This document shows, piece after piece, positions 1 through 11,924 of a stretch of 64,000 nucleotides of DNA (positions are counted from its first letter, which is position 1; each line of letters opens with the position of its first letter). Below the pieces are notes generated by a model that had not been told where the DNA came from, ran no database searches, and worked only from the letters and a program-made list of their open reading frames with translations. Both the position numbers and the translations under genes were made by a program. The stretch lies in assembly GCA_963678705.1 (NCBI GenBank), contig OY783214.1, positions 8,804,001 through 8,868,000 of the forward strand, given 5' to 3'. This stretch comes from Panorpa germanica. Its lineage: Eukaryota > Arthropoda > Insecta > Mecoptera > Panorpidae.

Positions 1-101
1 GGGAGATAGACCTTGGGTCGTCAAGGTAATCTCAACCGATCATCCGGCTTCAACGCAAAACTTCTCCTTCTGTTGGTCAAGTAAGACCAGTTGTCGTCCT
101 G

Positions 102-1294
102 TCTGCCATTTTGAATGTAATCAAATGGGCTCAGACTTCATTACCTATTTAACTATATGTTTGATTACCCACCCTTAAATTTCATATCTTAAATATTTTC
201 ACTAATTATATTCTAAACATTAATAATCCTAAAGTGCTAGTGACCTAACTTTAATTGGCATTCTATCATTCATGATATTTTTTGTTCGTTTCATCATTTG
301 CAGCATAGAAAATTTATATTTACAGGGAGAAGCTCTTAGTGACATCTGCTGGGCGAACTTCGTAAAAACATCCCCTGTTGCATCATTCATTAGTTGAGCA
401 CTTTAGGTTTAGGTAACGGAATATAAAAAAAGATAAAACAGCTTAATAAATCTCAGAGGAAAACCTCAAACATATAGTTAGGAGGAAATGAAGCGCGAGT
501 GTGGAAGATAAAAGCAATGATATTAATTATTTACAAAATATTTCATATTTATAACCCAACATAAAGTTATATTAATTTTGTGACGAAATGTAGCATTTGT
601 TGTAGTGATCTTTTCATATTTTAATAGTTATATATGCGACACGGTGCCTTAGAGTGTTGAGGCATTGGTACCAGACCAATTTTTTTATTTGTTGTTACTT
701 TTATAATAAAAAAGTTGTAAGCAAAAATAAATCTTAAATTATTGGTGACAGTACACTGTACAGTGTTTATTACACCACTAAATTTAAGATTTCTTTTTGC
801 GTATAACTTTCTTATTATAAAAGTTGCAACAAAAAGTTATTAAAGAAAGTTGTAGATAATGATATTATCTACAAAAAAACTCTTTTACAAAATTTTGGTA
901 AAACTTTTGGATTTGCAAAAAGACTGATTACACTCATATTTTTAATATATCTGTCGAATGTGGGCGTTCCTCATATTCACCCATAGGAAAGAAATTGCTG
1001 CCTATCTAAAATGCCAGTTTGGTCTCCTTTTAATGAATAATTCCAGCGGCTTATTAAAAAAAAAATTGATCTTATTTCGGCAAAAAATAAGTTTTTGATT
1101 TCAACCGAATTCGTCAGTCACTATGAAAATAAAATGCCAATGCTATTTAATTTGCTATTAAATTATGAAAAGTTATATTATAATACGTCTAATTCGCTAC
1201 AAGTTTTTACTTTAAGAACCAATTTTTGCTTTTGATTGTTCCAACTCCTGAGACAATTTGTGTTTGCCCAATGGGTTACATTCAAGATGGCAGA
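102..1294. repeat. Possible foldback element bounded by inverted repeats
   Basis: Bases 102-135 and 1261-1294 are inverted copies of each other, 27 of 34 positions matching by eye, with a best core of 19 bp (one mismatch) at 102-120 and 1276-1294. They bound about 1.2 kb that contains another long inverted repeat at 690-831. This would fit a degraded foldback or non-autonomous DNA transposon. No target duplication was recognised and no coding remnant is visible, so the class is unknown. Confidence 0.35.
690..831. repeat. Long imperfect hairpin (51-bp arms)
   Basis: The arms 690-740 and 781-831 are reverse complements at 45 of 51 positions. The 40-base loop (741-780) contains a perfect 12-bp palindrome, CACTGTACAGTG, at 754-765, and a further GGTG/CACC pairing that would extend the stem. 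The fold is about 142 nt. It may be a small foldback element or a stable structure in the intron RNA. It is longer than a usual insect pre-miRNA stem, and the AT-rich arms look transposon-like, so I do not call it a microRNA. Confidence 0.6.
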
Positions 1295-2594
1295 AGTTTG
1301 TCCTGTTGTCTCAACCTGGTGTCGTTCGTACCATAGGGTGTTGTGCGTGGTTGTAGTAATTAATAACTATTTCTAATCAATATGAGTTTGTTATTAAGTG
1401 CGATATTTTTAACTCTGTTTCATTATTATTATATTTTTGTTACAATGCTATTTATTGTATATTATTTTAGGCTCGTATTATTTTTTGTTGTTTTTTTTTT
1501 TATTACAATGTTTATTCATTATAAAATTGATAACAATTATAAATTGAATAATTATAAAATCAGATTTGTATCATTGTAACAAAGTTTAGATTTTATCAAT
1601 GTGTTTTTATTAATTGTTACCATTTTTATCGGGTAAATATTGTTTTTTTGATGTATATGTCATAGCCGTTTGTTTGACTAACTGTTTTATATTTAAATAT
1701 ATGACCCATTTAAAATTATCTAGATGTATGTGAAATCTATATATATTTATATACACAAACACATACATATACACAAATTGTACATTGATTTGTCATTATA
1801 TTTGTGTTCAATTATTTAAGTTCAATTATTGCATTAAGATATAGTAATATTTATTTTATCATTTGTATCAAAAACTGTTCCATTACCATTATCATTTTCA
1901 CATAACTTAATTACCACACAAGGTAAAGCTTAAAGGTTTATGGTAATAGAAATCTACCAATATTTTGCATTCGTAAATTCCAAATTATTCTTGTTTTTTT
2001 TTTTAAAATATATAGCAGGAGATTAAATTCTTTTTTTTTTAAATTATATTCATTTTCACTTCCATTTGTTAAATAAAATGCGGTGACTTCTTTCCGTGCT
2101 GGTAATGAACGCTTTAGCCCAACTTTACGTCACTATGCTATTTAAGGATGTTCCAGCGTGGTATGTTATAGTCACAACTTTCAAAAATTCGAAACCTCTG
2201 TAAACGCATACTCACTTATACGTTGGAATTAAAAACAAAAAATTAGATAATTATATATCGAATACAAAAAGGTGTTTAATTTGTTTAAAAAACATTTTTT
2301 TTTACTCCATCGAGTTCGAGAGATTTTTTTGTGTATACATTGATAATACCTTAATATCAATTTACATAGATAATATGAAATAAGAATGACACGGCTTATC
2401 TTTTTTTGTTTTTTTATCTTTAAATTGAATTTAAATTGAACAGATGTTTTATTTTGAAACATTTACTTGAACACGTAAGTAGAACCGAGGATGTCTACTT
2501 GCTTTGTTGTATTTCATAGTTCATTTTATACAATTGACTTCATAAGTTATTAAAAAGAAGAAACAGTGACATATGTCTCCCGTTAATTTAATAT

Positions 2595-2621
2595 TCCATC
2601 TGCATTTATTCTCAGGTAATT
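2595..2621 (+). promoter_or_regulatory. Candidate recursive splice site (AG|GT)
   Basis: A pyrimidine-leaning run (TTCCATCTGCATTTATTCTC) is followed directly by AG|GTAATT, with AG at 2614-2615 and GT at 2616-2617. An acceptor abutting a donor is the layout of a ratchet point used to remove long introns in steps in Drosophila. The donor half (GTAATT) departs from the usual GTAAGT, so this is only a candidate. Confidence 0.25.
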
Positions 2622-5600
2622 ACAGACAACGTTATTTTATTTTGAAATAATTTCTATTATTTTTCTATTTCCAAAGTCATGCAGTAAAATTTAGTTGGAA
2701 TATGTTTTAATGAATTCAGTGTTAATAAATCATTTAATTAATAAATTCCGAGGGTTTTGTGTTTCATTATATCAGGATATGTATACAAAACAATTACCAG
2801 AAAAACAAATGTTTCAAGTTTCCGTTTTACCCGAACAATAATTTAATATCGCGTGTTTCACTAACTAATAAAAAACTTAAGTATATATTTTGTGTTAACG
2901 TGACACGCACTTTTATATAAATAATAAAGAATATTACACTTTTTACGAAATGTTCAAGTATACGAAACGTTTATATACTTAAAACTTAGCAGTCTGTAGT
3001 TATGTACCTATATATATTTATATTATATAAAAAAAAACATACTTAACAAACATTTTGGAAATTGTCTAGAGTTGAGATATCGTGTAAAGAGAAGTTTCGA
3101 AACATTTTAGTAAATTGCTTTGGTCCATTATCTTACAAACACTATGTAGACGACGTGGTACCTGCTCTTGTGGGCTTGTAATCACCCTTCGTTGAGAGGG
3201 ATGCGGTAGGGGAAGGGGATCACAATCTCACTTTAATATTCACCACTCGTATTACTACTTGTATGTACATGATTTTGTAGTATTAATGTAAAATCAAATT
3301 TTAGTTTAGTAGTCTGAAAATATTTTTCATAATAGAAAGTATGTACTTTATTATTGATAATTAATTTTCTCTCTATTATTATCTACATTAGATATTAGGC
3401 TTAATATTTCTTTGCTTCAGTGTTGTTAATATTTAAATACAACAGATGGTCCTATCTTCCATCAAATTAAACGCTAATTGGTTCAAAATGTCAATGTGAA
3501 ATATACGCTATAGTAAATGAAGTTCATAAAATATGTATAAGTAATTAAATATAGAAGCTTTATCAAAATAATTAATTTCAAATTATCATTTTATTTATTA
3601 AAGTAAATACTTTCTCAGATGTCAGCTTTTGGTCCCTATTTTTTGAACTTCAAAGTCTTTTCAAAGATTTATTTTTTAACATGTAAGTCTCTTAAGCTTA
3701 TCCACTGTATTAGTAGACCTTTAATAAGTTGAAGAATATGCTAAAAACTTAGGGCGATCAAAAATACGGACTCACTACGCCGTATCCAGTCCGAGCACCG
3801 AGCTGTGTGAATACATGTATATGTGTATTCCTATTACACATATTTTTCTTTGATATTCTGCTGCTCGTATTCACGTATTGGAGTGTGCAACCAGACAATC
3901 ATAAATAGTACTGGTTTAGTATTCACTTCGCCTATATAAAAAAAATACTCATTTGCATTTAGCTTTTACGTAACGTTTTGTACTTAAAATCAAAATATAC
4001 TTTTTCCTACGACCGTGAAATGTTAAAATATAAACAAATCTACATACAGCTTGTTATTTGGTGCGATTGTAGTGAGTTTAGGTCTTAAGAAGTACCCTAA
4101 TTTTACAAAAAACAATAATTTCTTTTATACTCGTCAACGAGATACAACGGGATTTACAAAAATGGGACAGAACCATTTTCAAATTTAAACTAGATACAAT
4201 TAAATTTCGTACGCTACTTGGGATTCTTTTCATTAAAATATTTCTATAAATTTGCTGGTTGTTCTTTTAAGAAACTACAAAAAGGTGCCAATAATTATTG
4301 TAATCGCTTTTTTATCACTCGCAGTGTCAATGTATTTGTATTTGTCACACGTAATTAAATGCTTTTACTTGATATCGTTACAGCACAGTACAGCTTCATA
4401 TCTTCACAGACTAATGTTTTTCATCTTTATCTGTTGTTTTCTAATTTTTTTATAAATGGGGTATTTTAAAATTGCACTTTCTATATAGGTAACCATGACG
4501 ACTAGACCTCGGATTTGTATGCAATAAATTTTTTAAATATGTGTATATAATATACACTTATAACTCGGAAATAAGCTGACGTTTAATAAATTTAAAAAAA
4601 GGCACTTATTTTTGGGAAATCCGTAAGCAAAATATGCAACTAAAAACGTTAACACTTGAAACAATTAAAATAAAAAATAAAAATGCAGGAATATTTATTT
4701 TCTTTAAAATATGAATATTCCCAAATATGCAAATTGCATATAAATCCGGGCCCTAATGATGACATAATTTTATAAATATTTCCAAACAAAAACAACAGAT
4801 TTTTAAATTTTTTACATGATTATTAAACGGGTTTTCAAACTACTTGTACAGCTTAGAATACAATAAAGAAATTGATAAAAAATCGTAGTCCAATACAATT
4901 ATGGTAAGTGTGAAAACACTTGTGATATGGAATATGGTTGAAACAGTCTTTGATGCTTTTTTTTTTATTTTTATTACCTACCTGTATTTTTTATAACACT
5001 TTTGTGGTTTATGTCGTGTGTAAACTGTGAACCCATTTTATTTTATTGAATATTTTATTTTTTTATAATTTTAATTTTGCTTTGACATCAATTTTTATTA
5101 CATATATCTTTTTTATTTTCATTTTTAAATAGTTTGACAATTTTGATAAAAAATATAATTGAATATTAAAATGATTGAAAACATGCATCGAATATTTAAC
5201 AGGGTGATTATAAAAATCCATAAATATTTTATTGTAATAAATTTATTATGTGTGACATATAATAATTGTAAATACAGAATTTATTTTATACTGCATGTAC
5301 AAACTAGTAATTGGCAATGTATTTACTTATTGATTAAAATTTATTCTGAAATAATATTTTCTTTCATAAAAGACCTGTTTACTAGATTGCTCATTGACGT
5401 TTCCTATTCTTTAAAAAAAAAAATTTAAATAAAAGGATACAGTATATCATCATTTCTATTTCAATAAAATACGGCAAGTTACAAAACGGAACAATACTTC
5501 TTTTAGAATAGAATAAAGCTATAAGCTAAGTAAAAAACACTGAGCAACTAAAAATTTTCAAAATGCTGCAACATAGTAATAAAACACTCTTGCTGTGGAT

Positions 5601-6426
5601 TAAATTCTTTATGTAGTTTTTTCTATTTATTAAAATTTCTCAATTACATTTGTCTGACGTGCCTTTCAGACGATGAGATCAATTCTCTGTTCAGTTTCAA
5701 AGGAACTGTCCGTTTTTGTATGTGTGGACACTAAAAATCATTGTCAGTGTTTTGTTAATAGTGATTCAAATCAGTTCTCCGAAATCGTATAGTTAATAAA
5801 AATATCTGATGAGTCGTAAGAGAAGTCGTAATCGATCACGTAAATTGCTGGATTCTGAAAATTGAAATGCAATAAACTAAAACTAAAATCAAAACTGAAC
5901 AAATAACTATTCAGATCGTCTAAAAGGTTCTTAAGTGAGAATATTTGAGTATGTTTAATGTACACTGGAAGTGAGCTTTACTATTCTCATTTAAACGGCA
6001 CTAGAGCAGCATTAGATTGAACTAGCTTGGGCATTTACGTTTTTCCTTTATGACCATGATTACATTTGAACTTTTAAATATAGTATAGACTCTGATTGCG
6101 AAAATATGAGTGTATTTATATTTATTAATACATATTAAATATTAGGATAGATTTTTCAGAACATTCTGTTTAATATTCACTTTTATAATTGAATTTTAAA
6201 TAAAACTGTCAAATAATACCAACCAGACAAAATGCACAAAATGCATCAAATTTAATTTCAATTATATTTTTAATCAATAGGCTACCCGCGATACACCAAG
6301 TGCAGTGTTTAGCAAAATACAAAATAACAAATACGTGACAAAAACGTTTTTATATCATTATTATTTTTTTGTTGTGTATTCATTTTGATGTGATTTTATA
6401 TTTAATATAAATGTTTGTGATTTATC

Positions 6427-6463
6427 TATTAACGCTGACATTTTGTTTTCTTTTCCTGGATAG
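6427..6463 (+). promoter_or_regulatory. bru3: Branch point and 3' splice site of the RRM2 exon
   Basis: TATTAAC at 6427-6433 resembles the branch-point consensus, with the likely branch A at 6432, 31 nt from the AG. CTGAC at 6435-6439 is an alternative. A T-rich run at 6441-6456 precedes TAG at 6461-6463. Splicing here gives phase 1 and completes an aspartate codon (G|AC) in front of RKLFVGM, as in CELF proteins. Confidence 0.8.
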
Positions 6464-6589
6464 ACCGGAAGCTGTTTGTTGGCATGCTAAGCAAGCAACA
6501 GACTGAAGACGATGTTCGTCAATTATTCGCTCCTTTTGGACCAATAGAAGAGTGTACCATTTTAAGAGGTCCAGACGGAACAAGCAAAG
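6464..6589 (+). CDS. bru3: CELF/Bruno RRM2 exon, 5' half (Bru-3 type)
   Basis: This 126-nt internal exon encodes the first two thirds of the second RNA-recognition motif of a CELF/Bruno-like protein, a nuclear and cytoplasmic regulator of alternative splicing and mRNA translation that binds GU-rich RNA. Visible parts are the RNP2 strand LFVGML, helix 1 ([14 protein letters not shown]), strand 2 (IEECTILRG), the GPDG turn, and SK leading into RNP1. The exon starts with two bases of a codon and ends with the first base of a glycine codon (phase 1 at both ends). The donor is AAAG|GTTAGT at 6589/6590. There is no frame break. LRGPDG, together with QTMP in the next exon, points to the CELF3-6/Bru-3 group rather than CELF1/2 or Aret/Bru-1. 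That paralogue choice is inference from remembered family motifs. Confidence 0.92.
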
Positions 6590-7800
6590 GTTAGTTATCA
6601 ATTTTAACATTTATAATCTTAAGATAATAATAATAATTTTCCAAAAAAATTTGACAAGAGAAATTACTACATTTTATCAAATTAATTGAATTTTTTCGTT
6701 ATTTTATTCTATCACAACATGATGGATTGTTAAATGACTTCATCTAACGAAACAAAAATTATTTGTGTACATATTGTATTTAAAAAATTATATATTCTCA
6801 ATTTTTAAGTTGGGTTATGAATTATATCCTAATTTATAGAACTTTTGCAGTTTTGAAGTCATAAAAATTTCCTACCCTCTGTTATGCAACAGAGTATATG
6901 CAAAAGATGCATACTTAAACGTCAGATACTACTTACAGCTATCTCGAGCAACAAATGTTTTGATATTTTAAATGTGATAAACAAGATAAAGAAAACCAAA
7001 TATTTATTTTTCTACGGGCTTTAATACTGATTCAGCGACGTTAAAAATCTGGTTTAAAATTACGAAGTTTTAAACAGCTATATCTCCGTCTATATATTTC
7101 AATAACTATTCAAACCAACCATAAAGAAGCCGAATTTCGACGAAAATTTCTACTCCTCTTAATTTACGTAATTTTATTTGCATTATCACTCCTAACTATT
7201 ATTGTTTTCTCGTTAAGGGCATTCATCGGTGAATATTTTTGTAGTGGAAAAAGTGCGTTGGCTGCCAACGCCGTGTAAGTACAGTAATCAAAATTTGAAG
7301 AAAAAAAGTTTACAAAATGATAAATAAAGGTTAAAACTAAGTTGTTGTTGAAATAAAACAAAAATATTTTTTTTGGAAATATTTAAAAATTAAGTTTGAA
7401 ATTAGGTAATTTTTAACTGCATATAACTTAAGTTTGGTTTGATATATTGAAAAAGCGATTCAACCACAACGTAGATTGCACCTTCCTTAACAATATTCTT
7501 TTATAGTAATGAACTATTAAACTTTAAGCAAAGAGAAATACGTTGGCAGCTAATGCACTAAAACAAGCATTTTTTAACAAATTTACACTCTGCTTAGAGG
7601 CGCCCTAAGCGGTGGTTTTTAGAAGCTGATATTATAAGTTACACATATACAGTTTCAGATAAAATTGTGTTAGTAGTGGTATAGCGTACAGTCTCGAGTC
7701 TCGAGATGGCAAATTAAGTGTTTTTGTTTATTGTGAGATGTGGTGAGTCTGTAAGCGATAACAGCATATGAAACGAATAGGTAATAGAATTCATACGACA

Positions 7801-8626
7801 GATTTGAGAAAGATTTTGTTCCGGAACTAAAGGAATGTGGTCTCTATGACGATATTTTATGTTGTGCATACCGATTAGTGCATAATGCGGAAAGCCTTAT
7901 AATGAATATGGACAACAATATTGCAGAAAGTTATATAACAATGTTGTAGCTAAATTTATTGGTGGAAAAAGGGTAAACTTTTCCAAAAAAGGAAGCTACC
8001 AAACCCGATGTAAAGCCGCTGCAACTTCATTCAATAGCAAAGGAAATTTTCACTATGTCATACACAAGGCTATTACTAATAAAAGCTCAGGTCAGAGTTG
8101 CAAAAAATACATAACTGCGAGAAAGCAAATATTGGAGAATAATAAGACTAAGAAATATCTGAAAATCAGAAGAAAATTAATTACAGCGCTACCGGATGAA
8201 GACTACGGACTTCCTAACGATGGTGAGGTTAGTATGGCAGACAAATTAAAATTTATAAAATCTTTAGGGGACCAACAAGTGGAAATTGAAAAAAATACTA
8301 GAGGACAAAATTCCAATTTTACGTGGAAGGAAGAAAGATTAAAATGTTTGACGGCATCATGGTTCGGACAAATATGCAGAATGCGACCTTCAACAAATAG
8401 GCTGAATACTGTGAAATCTATGTTATACTCAGATTTTAGTGGTACAAAAAGTACTCGTTATGGTATTGATCATGAGCCTTTAGCAATATAACAATTTCAA
8501 AGTGAATACAAAGTCATTGTTCAAAACTGTGGCCTATTTGTTGGCATAAAAGAAGCGTACTTGGGAGCAAGCCCAGAAGGCCTAGTAGGAGAAGACTCCA
8601 TTAGAATAATTCTTTGTAAATTCTAA
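7801..8626 (+). pseudogene. YqaJ-domain gene relic of a mobile element
   Basis: Three adjacent reading-frame pieces resemble a protein family found in many copies in arthropod genomes that carries a YqaJ-like exonuclease/recombinase domain. The first piece (about 7801-7940) reads FEKDFVPELKECGLYDD. A frameshift near 7941 leads to a second piece with FIGGKRVNFSKKGSY and, from 8132, LTASWFG, a match to the family's LTAS-fG start. An in-frame TAA at 8489-8491 interrupts it, after which NCGLFVG and LGASPEGLVGEDS continue to a stop at 8624-8626. The family's ASPDG aspartate is glutamate here and the expected EIKC segment is replaced by IILC, so nuclease residues are lost as well. The copy is dead. 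Its 5' limit is uncertain, and no terminal repeats or target duplication were found. Confidence 0.75.
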
Positions 8627-8788
8627 ATATTTCTAACAAACTTGTATTTTTATAAATAAATTTATTATTTTAGTTAAAAATTCTTTTAATTGAATTATAA
8701 AATTTACTTATATATTATTTTCAATAAAATAGTGTCATAAAAAATTCTTTCGCATACTGTACTTTATATAAACATGCACTTATGAGCG

Positions 8789-8819
8789 TGTGTTAGTGTA
8801 ACACAGTAACACTAACACA
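8789..8819. repeat. Short perfect hairpin, 11-bp arms
   Basis: TGTGTTAGTGT (8789-8799) and ACACTAACACA (8809-8819) are perfect reverse complements around a 9-base loop. It lies about 160 bp after the YqaJ relic, so it could be part of the parent element's end, but nothing proves the link. Confidence 0.5.
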
Positions 8820-9170
8820 TTGAAATTGGACTATGTGTGTTTCTTCAAAAAAAAACCCGTCTTCACCCGCAATTTCCTGACCCGAAGGAATATTTCAACG
8901 ATAAAGGCCCTTAAGCTTCCAACATAATTTCTTTCAATCAAGTCTCTAATGCCTTTTGAAGTTATGTCTCACCAGAGAATTTAAAAATATTTTTACTATT
9001 GCGATAACACGTAATTAATAACCGACATACGTAATCTGTACCATTTAATGTGCTACAGCTGACAAATATTATTTCTTAACTCTACTACATATGTTTAAAA
9101 CACTTTTCTATTATCACACGTTATGTAAAAATTGTTAAAGGCACACACGCAATATGGAACACACCACTTA

Positions 9171-9215
9171 GTGTATATGTGTGTGTGTGTATGCATGTGT
9201 GTGTGCGTTACACAT
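9171..9215 (+). repeat. TG-rich microsatellite
   Basis: Interrupted (TG)n on the sense strand runs from GTGTATATG to the TGTGTGTGC at about 9207. In the pre-mRNA this is a UG repeat, the preferred ligand class of CELF RRMs. It lies 2.6 kb into the intron that follows the RRM2 5' exon. Confidence 0.7.
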
Positions 9216-10782
9216 GTGTCTATACGAAAGCGTGTCAATAACCCTCAAACTCTGGCATCTGGCAAACCCTTGCGTATTATTGTATTAGTGTTTATCTTTT
9301 ATACGTACGAGCTCGTAAAGTGCACATGTATTATTATAGATCACTGATTCTCAATCTTTATATATTTGTTATCTTCAAATTATATATTTGCTTTCATAAT
9401 TATATTACACTAATCAAATTTATTTATGTATTATAATTGTGCTCATTAACTATTTATTACCTTCATAGTTTATAATTATTAAATTATATACAATGAAAAT
9501 AATAAATTAATTAATAATTTTTAATATAAAGCGATTAATACAATTGTATTTAAAACCAGCATAGCAATCACTGCAGTTTTATGGTAAATAGATAACAAAA
9601 TACTTTTAGAGAACGACATTTTAGTTCTAATAATTTTGTTTTGTTTATTTTGCGATTTCAATAGCGAGGTTATATCTCGTATTAATTCCACAACCTTACT
9701 ATCTTGGCCACCTAGAAGACGGTTTTAATAATCAATAGTAATATAATGACAAATACAATCATTTTAAGATAATTTTAGAACTAAAACTATAAGTTTTCTT
9801 ATAAAATAATATAATAGATAATTCTTTCTTTTATAGTAGGATTACACATATAAAACCAGAAATAAATTCACTTTTAGTTGATAAACTGATATAGTTTAAC
9901 TTCACATTTCTGACAATGAAATTCCTGAATATTTAAACTGATTAATAGCTTATGACACTTACGAATTACATAACTTCCAGACCGGAGTGTTGAACTTTGA
10001 ACTTTTCCGGGCAATTGCATTCTCAATGCCCTTTAGCAAGAGAGTACAATACCTAAATTCTAAATTAGAGAAACTGTTATAACACTATAAAATGATATCA
10101 GTATGTAAGTTACTTATTTGTTAAGTTGAGTTTAGAACAGGGATCGGAATTATTTTGTTCAGAGTCTTAACGATAATATTGTACGATAGTTTTGTACTAT
10201 AATTAAATATCGATAAGAAACGGTTATTGAAAAAGAAATAAAACCTATCTAATTAAGTTATATGCTGCATTTACGTAAAGCAAAATAAATTATAAATAAG
10301 CGGAGGACCTTTCTATAACGTATTTCTTCTACATCATTTTTTATGCAAATGAAAAACGATTCATCAAACCGATAAATTGTTTTTGGTTAACGGAAATGAT
10401 TATGATTATGCCTCGGTAAATTTTTTGCCAATAACAACGTTTTTGGATTTTGGTTTCTTTTATTAATTCGTTTTTAGTCTCTGATTAAGATAGTATAGCT
10501 TAGATACTTGTAAATGTAATAAGTTTACTTAACATAACAAAAGTTATCTGCAACGTAAATGATTTAACTTGATATACAAAGTTTTGTGACGTATTTCACT
10601 GGTTTTTGAAAAATAGGTCTTCCTTTTTTTACTAAATAGATACATTTTTTTTAAGTATTACAAAATCTGAAGAAGTCATTTTGATGGATAGCGCCCTTTT
10701 GAATAGTTATAATATAATAAAGTAAGATCTTTAAATATTTCTAGGTTTTGCTTAAGTAAAAAGTGTTTTACCTTATATATAT

Positions 10783-11059
10783 TATTTTTTATAATTATTT
10801 ATTTATTTGCCTTAACTTTTATTCGTCATAGCCACCATCAAACATTTTTTATACAAATTTTACAATTTATAATTCAATTTTACAAATTTCAAAATATTTA
10901 AATAATTCACTAATTAATTTTGAATCACTTAACAAAAATTAAGTATTAACAGGAAAAGTTTTAATCACATCTAATATTTCACTATTGAATTTTGATCTTT
11001 CTAAACTATAATTTATGCATTCAAATATAATATGATCCAAAGTTCTTCTTCACCACATT
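10783..11059 (-). mobile_element. 5'-truncated non-LTR retrotransposon 3' end, family B copy 1
   Basis: On the minus strand this 277-bp piece holds the C-terminal coding end and 3' UTR of a non-LTR retrotransposon and ends in an AAATA-type tail (plus-strand ATTTATTTATT near 10795). It aligns with the copies at 24.1 and 54.6 kb; the minus strand encodes NYSLER just after the cysteine of the terminal zinc-knuckle-like motif. It is flanked by a perfect 20-bp target-site duplication, GTGTTTTACCTTATATATAT, at 10763-10782 and 11060-11079. It was truncated at its 5' end within the CxCG motif region during insertion, as is typical of target-primed reverse transcription. Confidence 0.9.
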
Positions 11060-11065
11060 GTGTTT

Positions 11066-11070
<5 letters not shown>

Positions 11071-11147
<77 letters not shown>
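11071..11147. repeat. (TA)n microsatellite
   Basis: An uninterrupted TA repeat of about 77 bp. It begins inside the right-hand target duplication of the neighbouring retrotransposon, so a short TA stretch at the insertion site probably expanded here while the left copy stayed short. Confidence 0.98.
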
Positions 11148-11150
<3 letters not shown>

Positions 11151-11810
11151 GACTAGGTTTGAAAACCACTGAAAATAATTTTCAATGGTACCATGTGTGT
11201 ATACATAATGTAATGTATACAAAAATACTTACGTATACACAAATCTATAAGCCATATACATGTTTTATATTATAAAGATAATGATAGAAATTAAATATAG
11301 CCGTACTTGCATTAATGTACAAGTAAAATATGTTGCTTTGACATACAGCACAGACACCTAATTCAGGGTTTGACCCTTGTTCCTAGTACAACCATTTCCG
11401 GCCATCTCAGGAAATCACTTTAATATTAATTATATGGTATCACACTTTAAATATAGGTCACTTCGTATACTTATTAATGAAATGTACACAAATGTCTATA
11501 AAAACTAGTTCCTGGAAATGTAGTTCATTATACCTGGTTGTAATTAGTGCAATGTTGTATCAACTGAAACAATTACCTTGTTGTTTAAATATTTGTTTCA
11601 ATGTTTGGTGTATTACATTAAATTAAATGTCTAACTTTACCCATGAGTATTGTTATGGGTTTTGGTATAACAGAAGCAATTTTAGTTAGCCACGAGGAAA
11701 TGCTAATGAATGCTATTAATCAAGGAAATATATAAACAATAAATGTTGATATATTTTTTAAGCAAAGTGTTATTCGGACTAGGACCTTTTTCCCGTTAAA
11801 AGTCAATGCT

Positions 11811-11924
11811 TTGAAAATTACAAAAGTAGCGTCATTAAAACCATTACAACTCCTAAAATAAAGGTTGCAATGTCATGAAATTTTGACACATGTCGCTTGA
11901 AAGTTAGTACTATCTAAAAATCAT
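11811..11924 (+). repeat. Dispersed repeat family C, copy 1
   Basis: This segment shares long matches with 21152-21266 (same strand) and 45934-46038 (opposite strand). Shared blocks include AAAGTAGCGTCATTAAA, TGTCATGAAATTTTG and TACTATCTAAAAATCAT. Similarity with the 21-kb copy may run on to about 11958 (GATTTGTCAATAGTAGCGAC). It is non-coding and the family is not recognised. Confidence 0.8.

Larger units (their letters stand above)
1..6463 (+). other. bru3: Intron upstream of RRM2 exon (3' part)
   Basis: This stretch lies before the first recognised CELF exon and ends with its acceptor at 6461-6463. It is inferred to be intron because no exon for RRM1 or the RRM1-RRM2 linker could be read in it. 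It is AT-rich with many homopolymer runs. Structured parts are a foldback repeat (102-1294), a strong internal hairpin (690-831) and an AG|GT candidate recursive site near 2615. The interval 3120-3230 is slightly G-rich. From about 3.3 to 6.4 kb I see only AT-rich sequence and short chance reading frames. The 5' end of this intron is outside the window. Confidence 0.75.
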
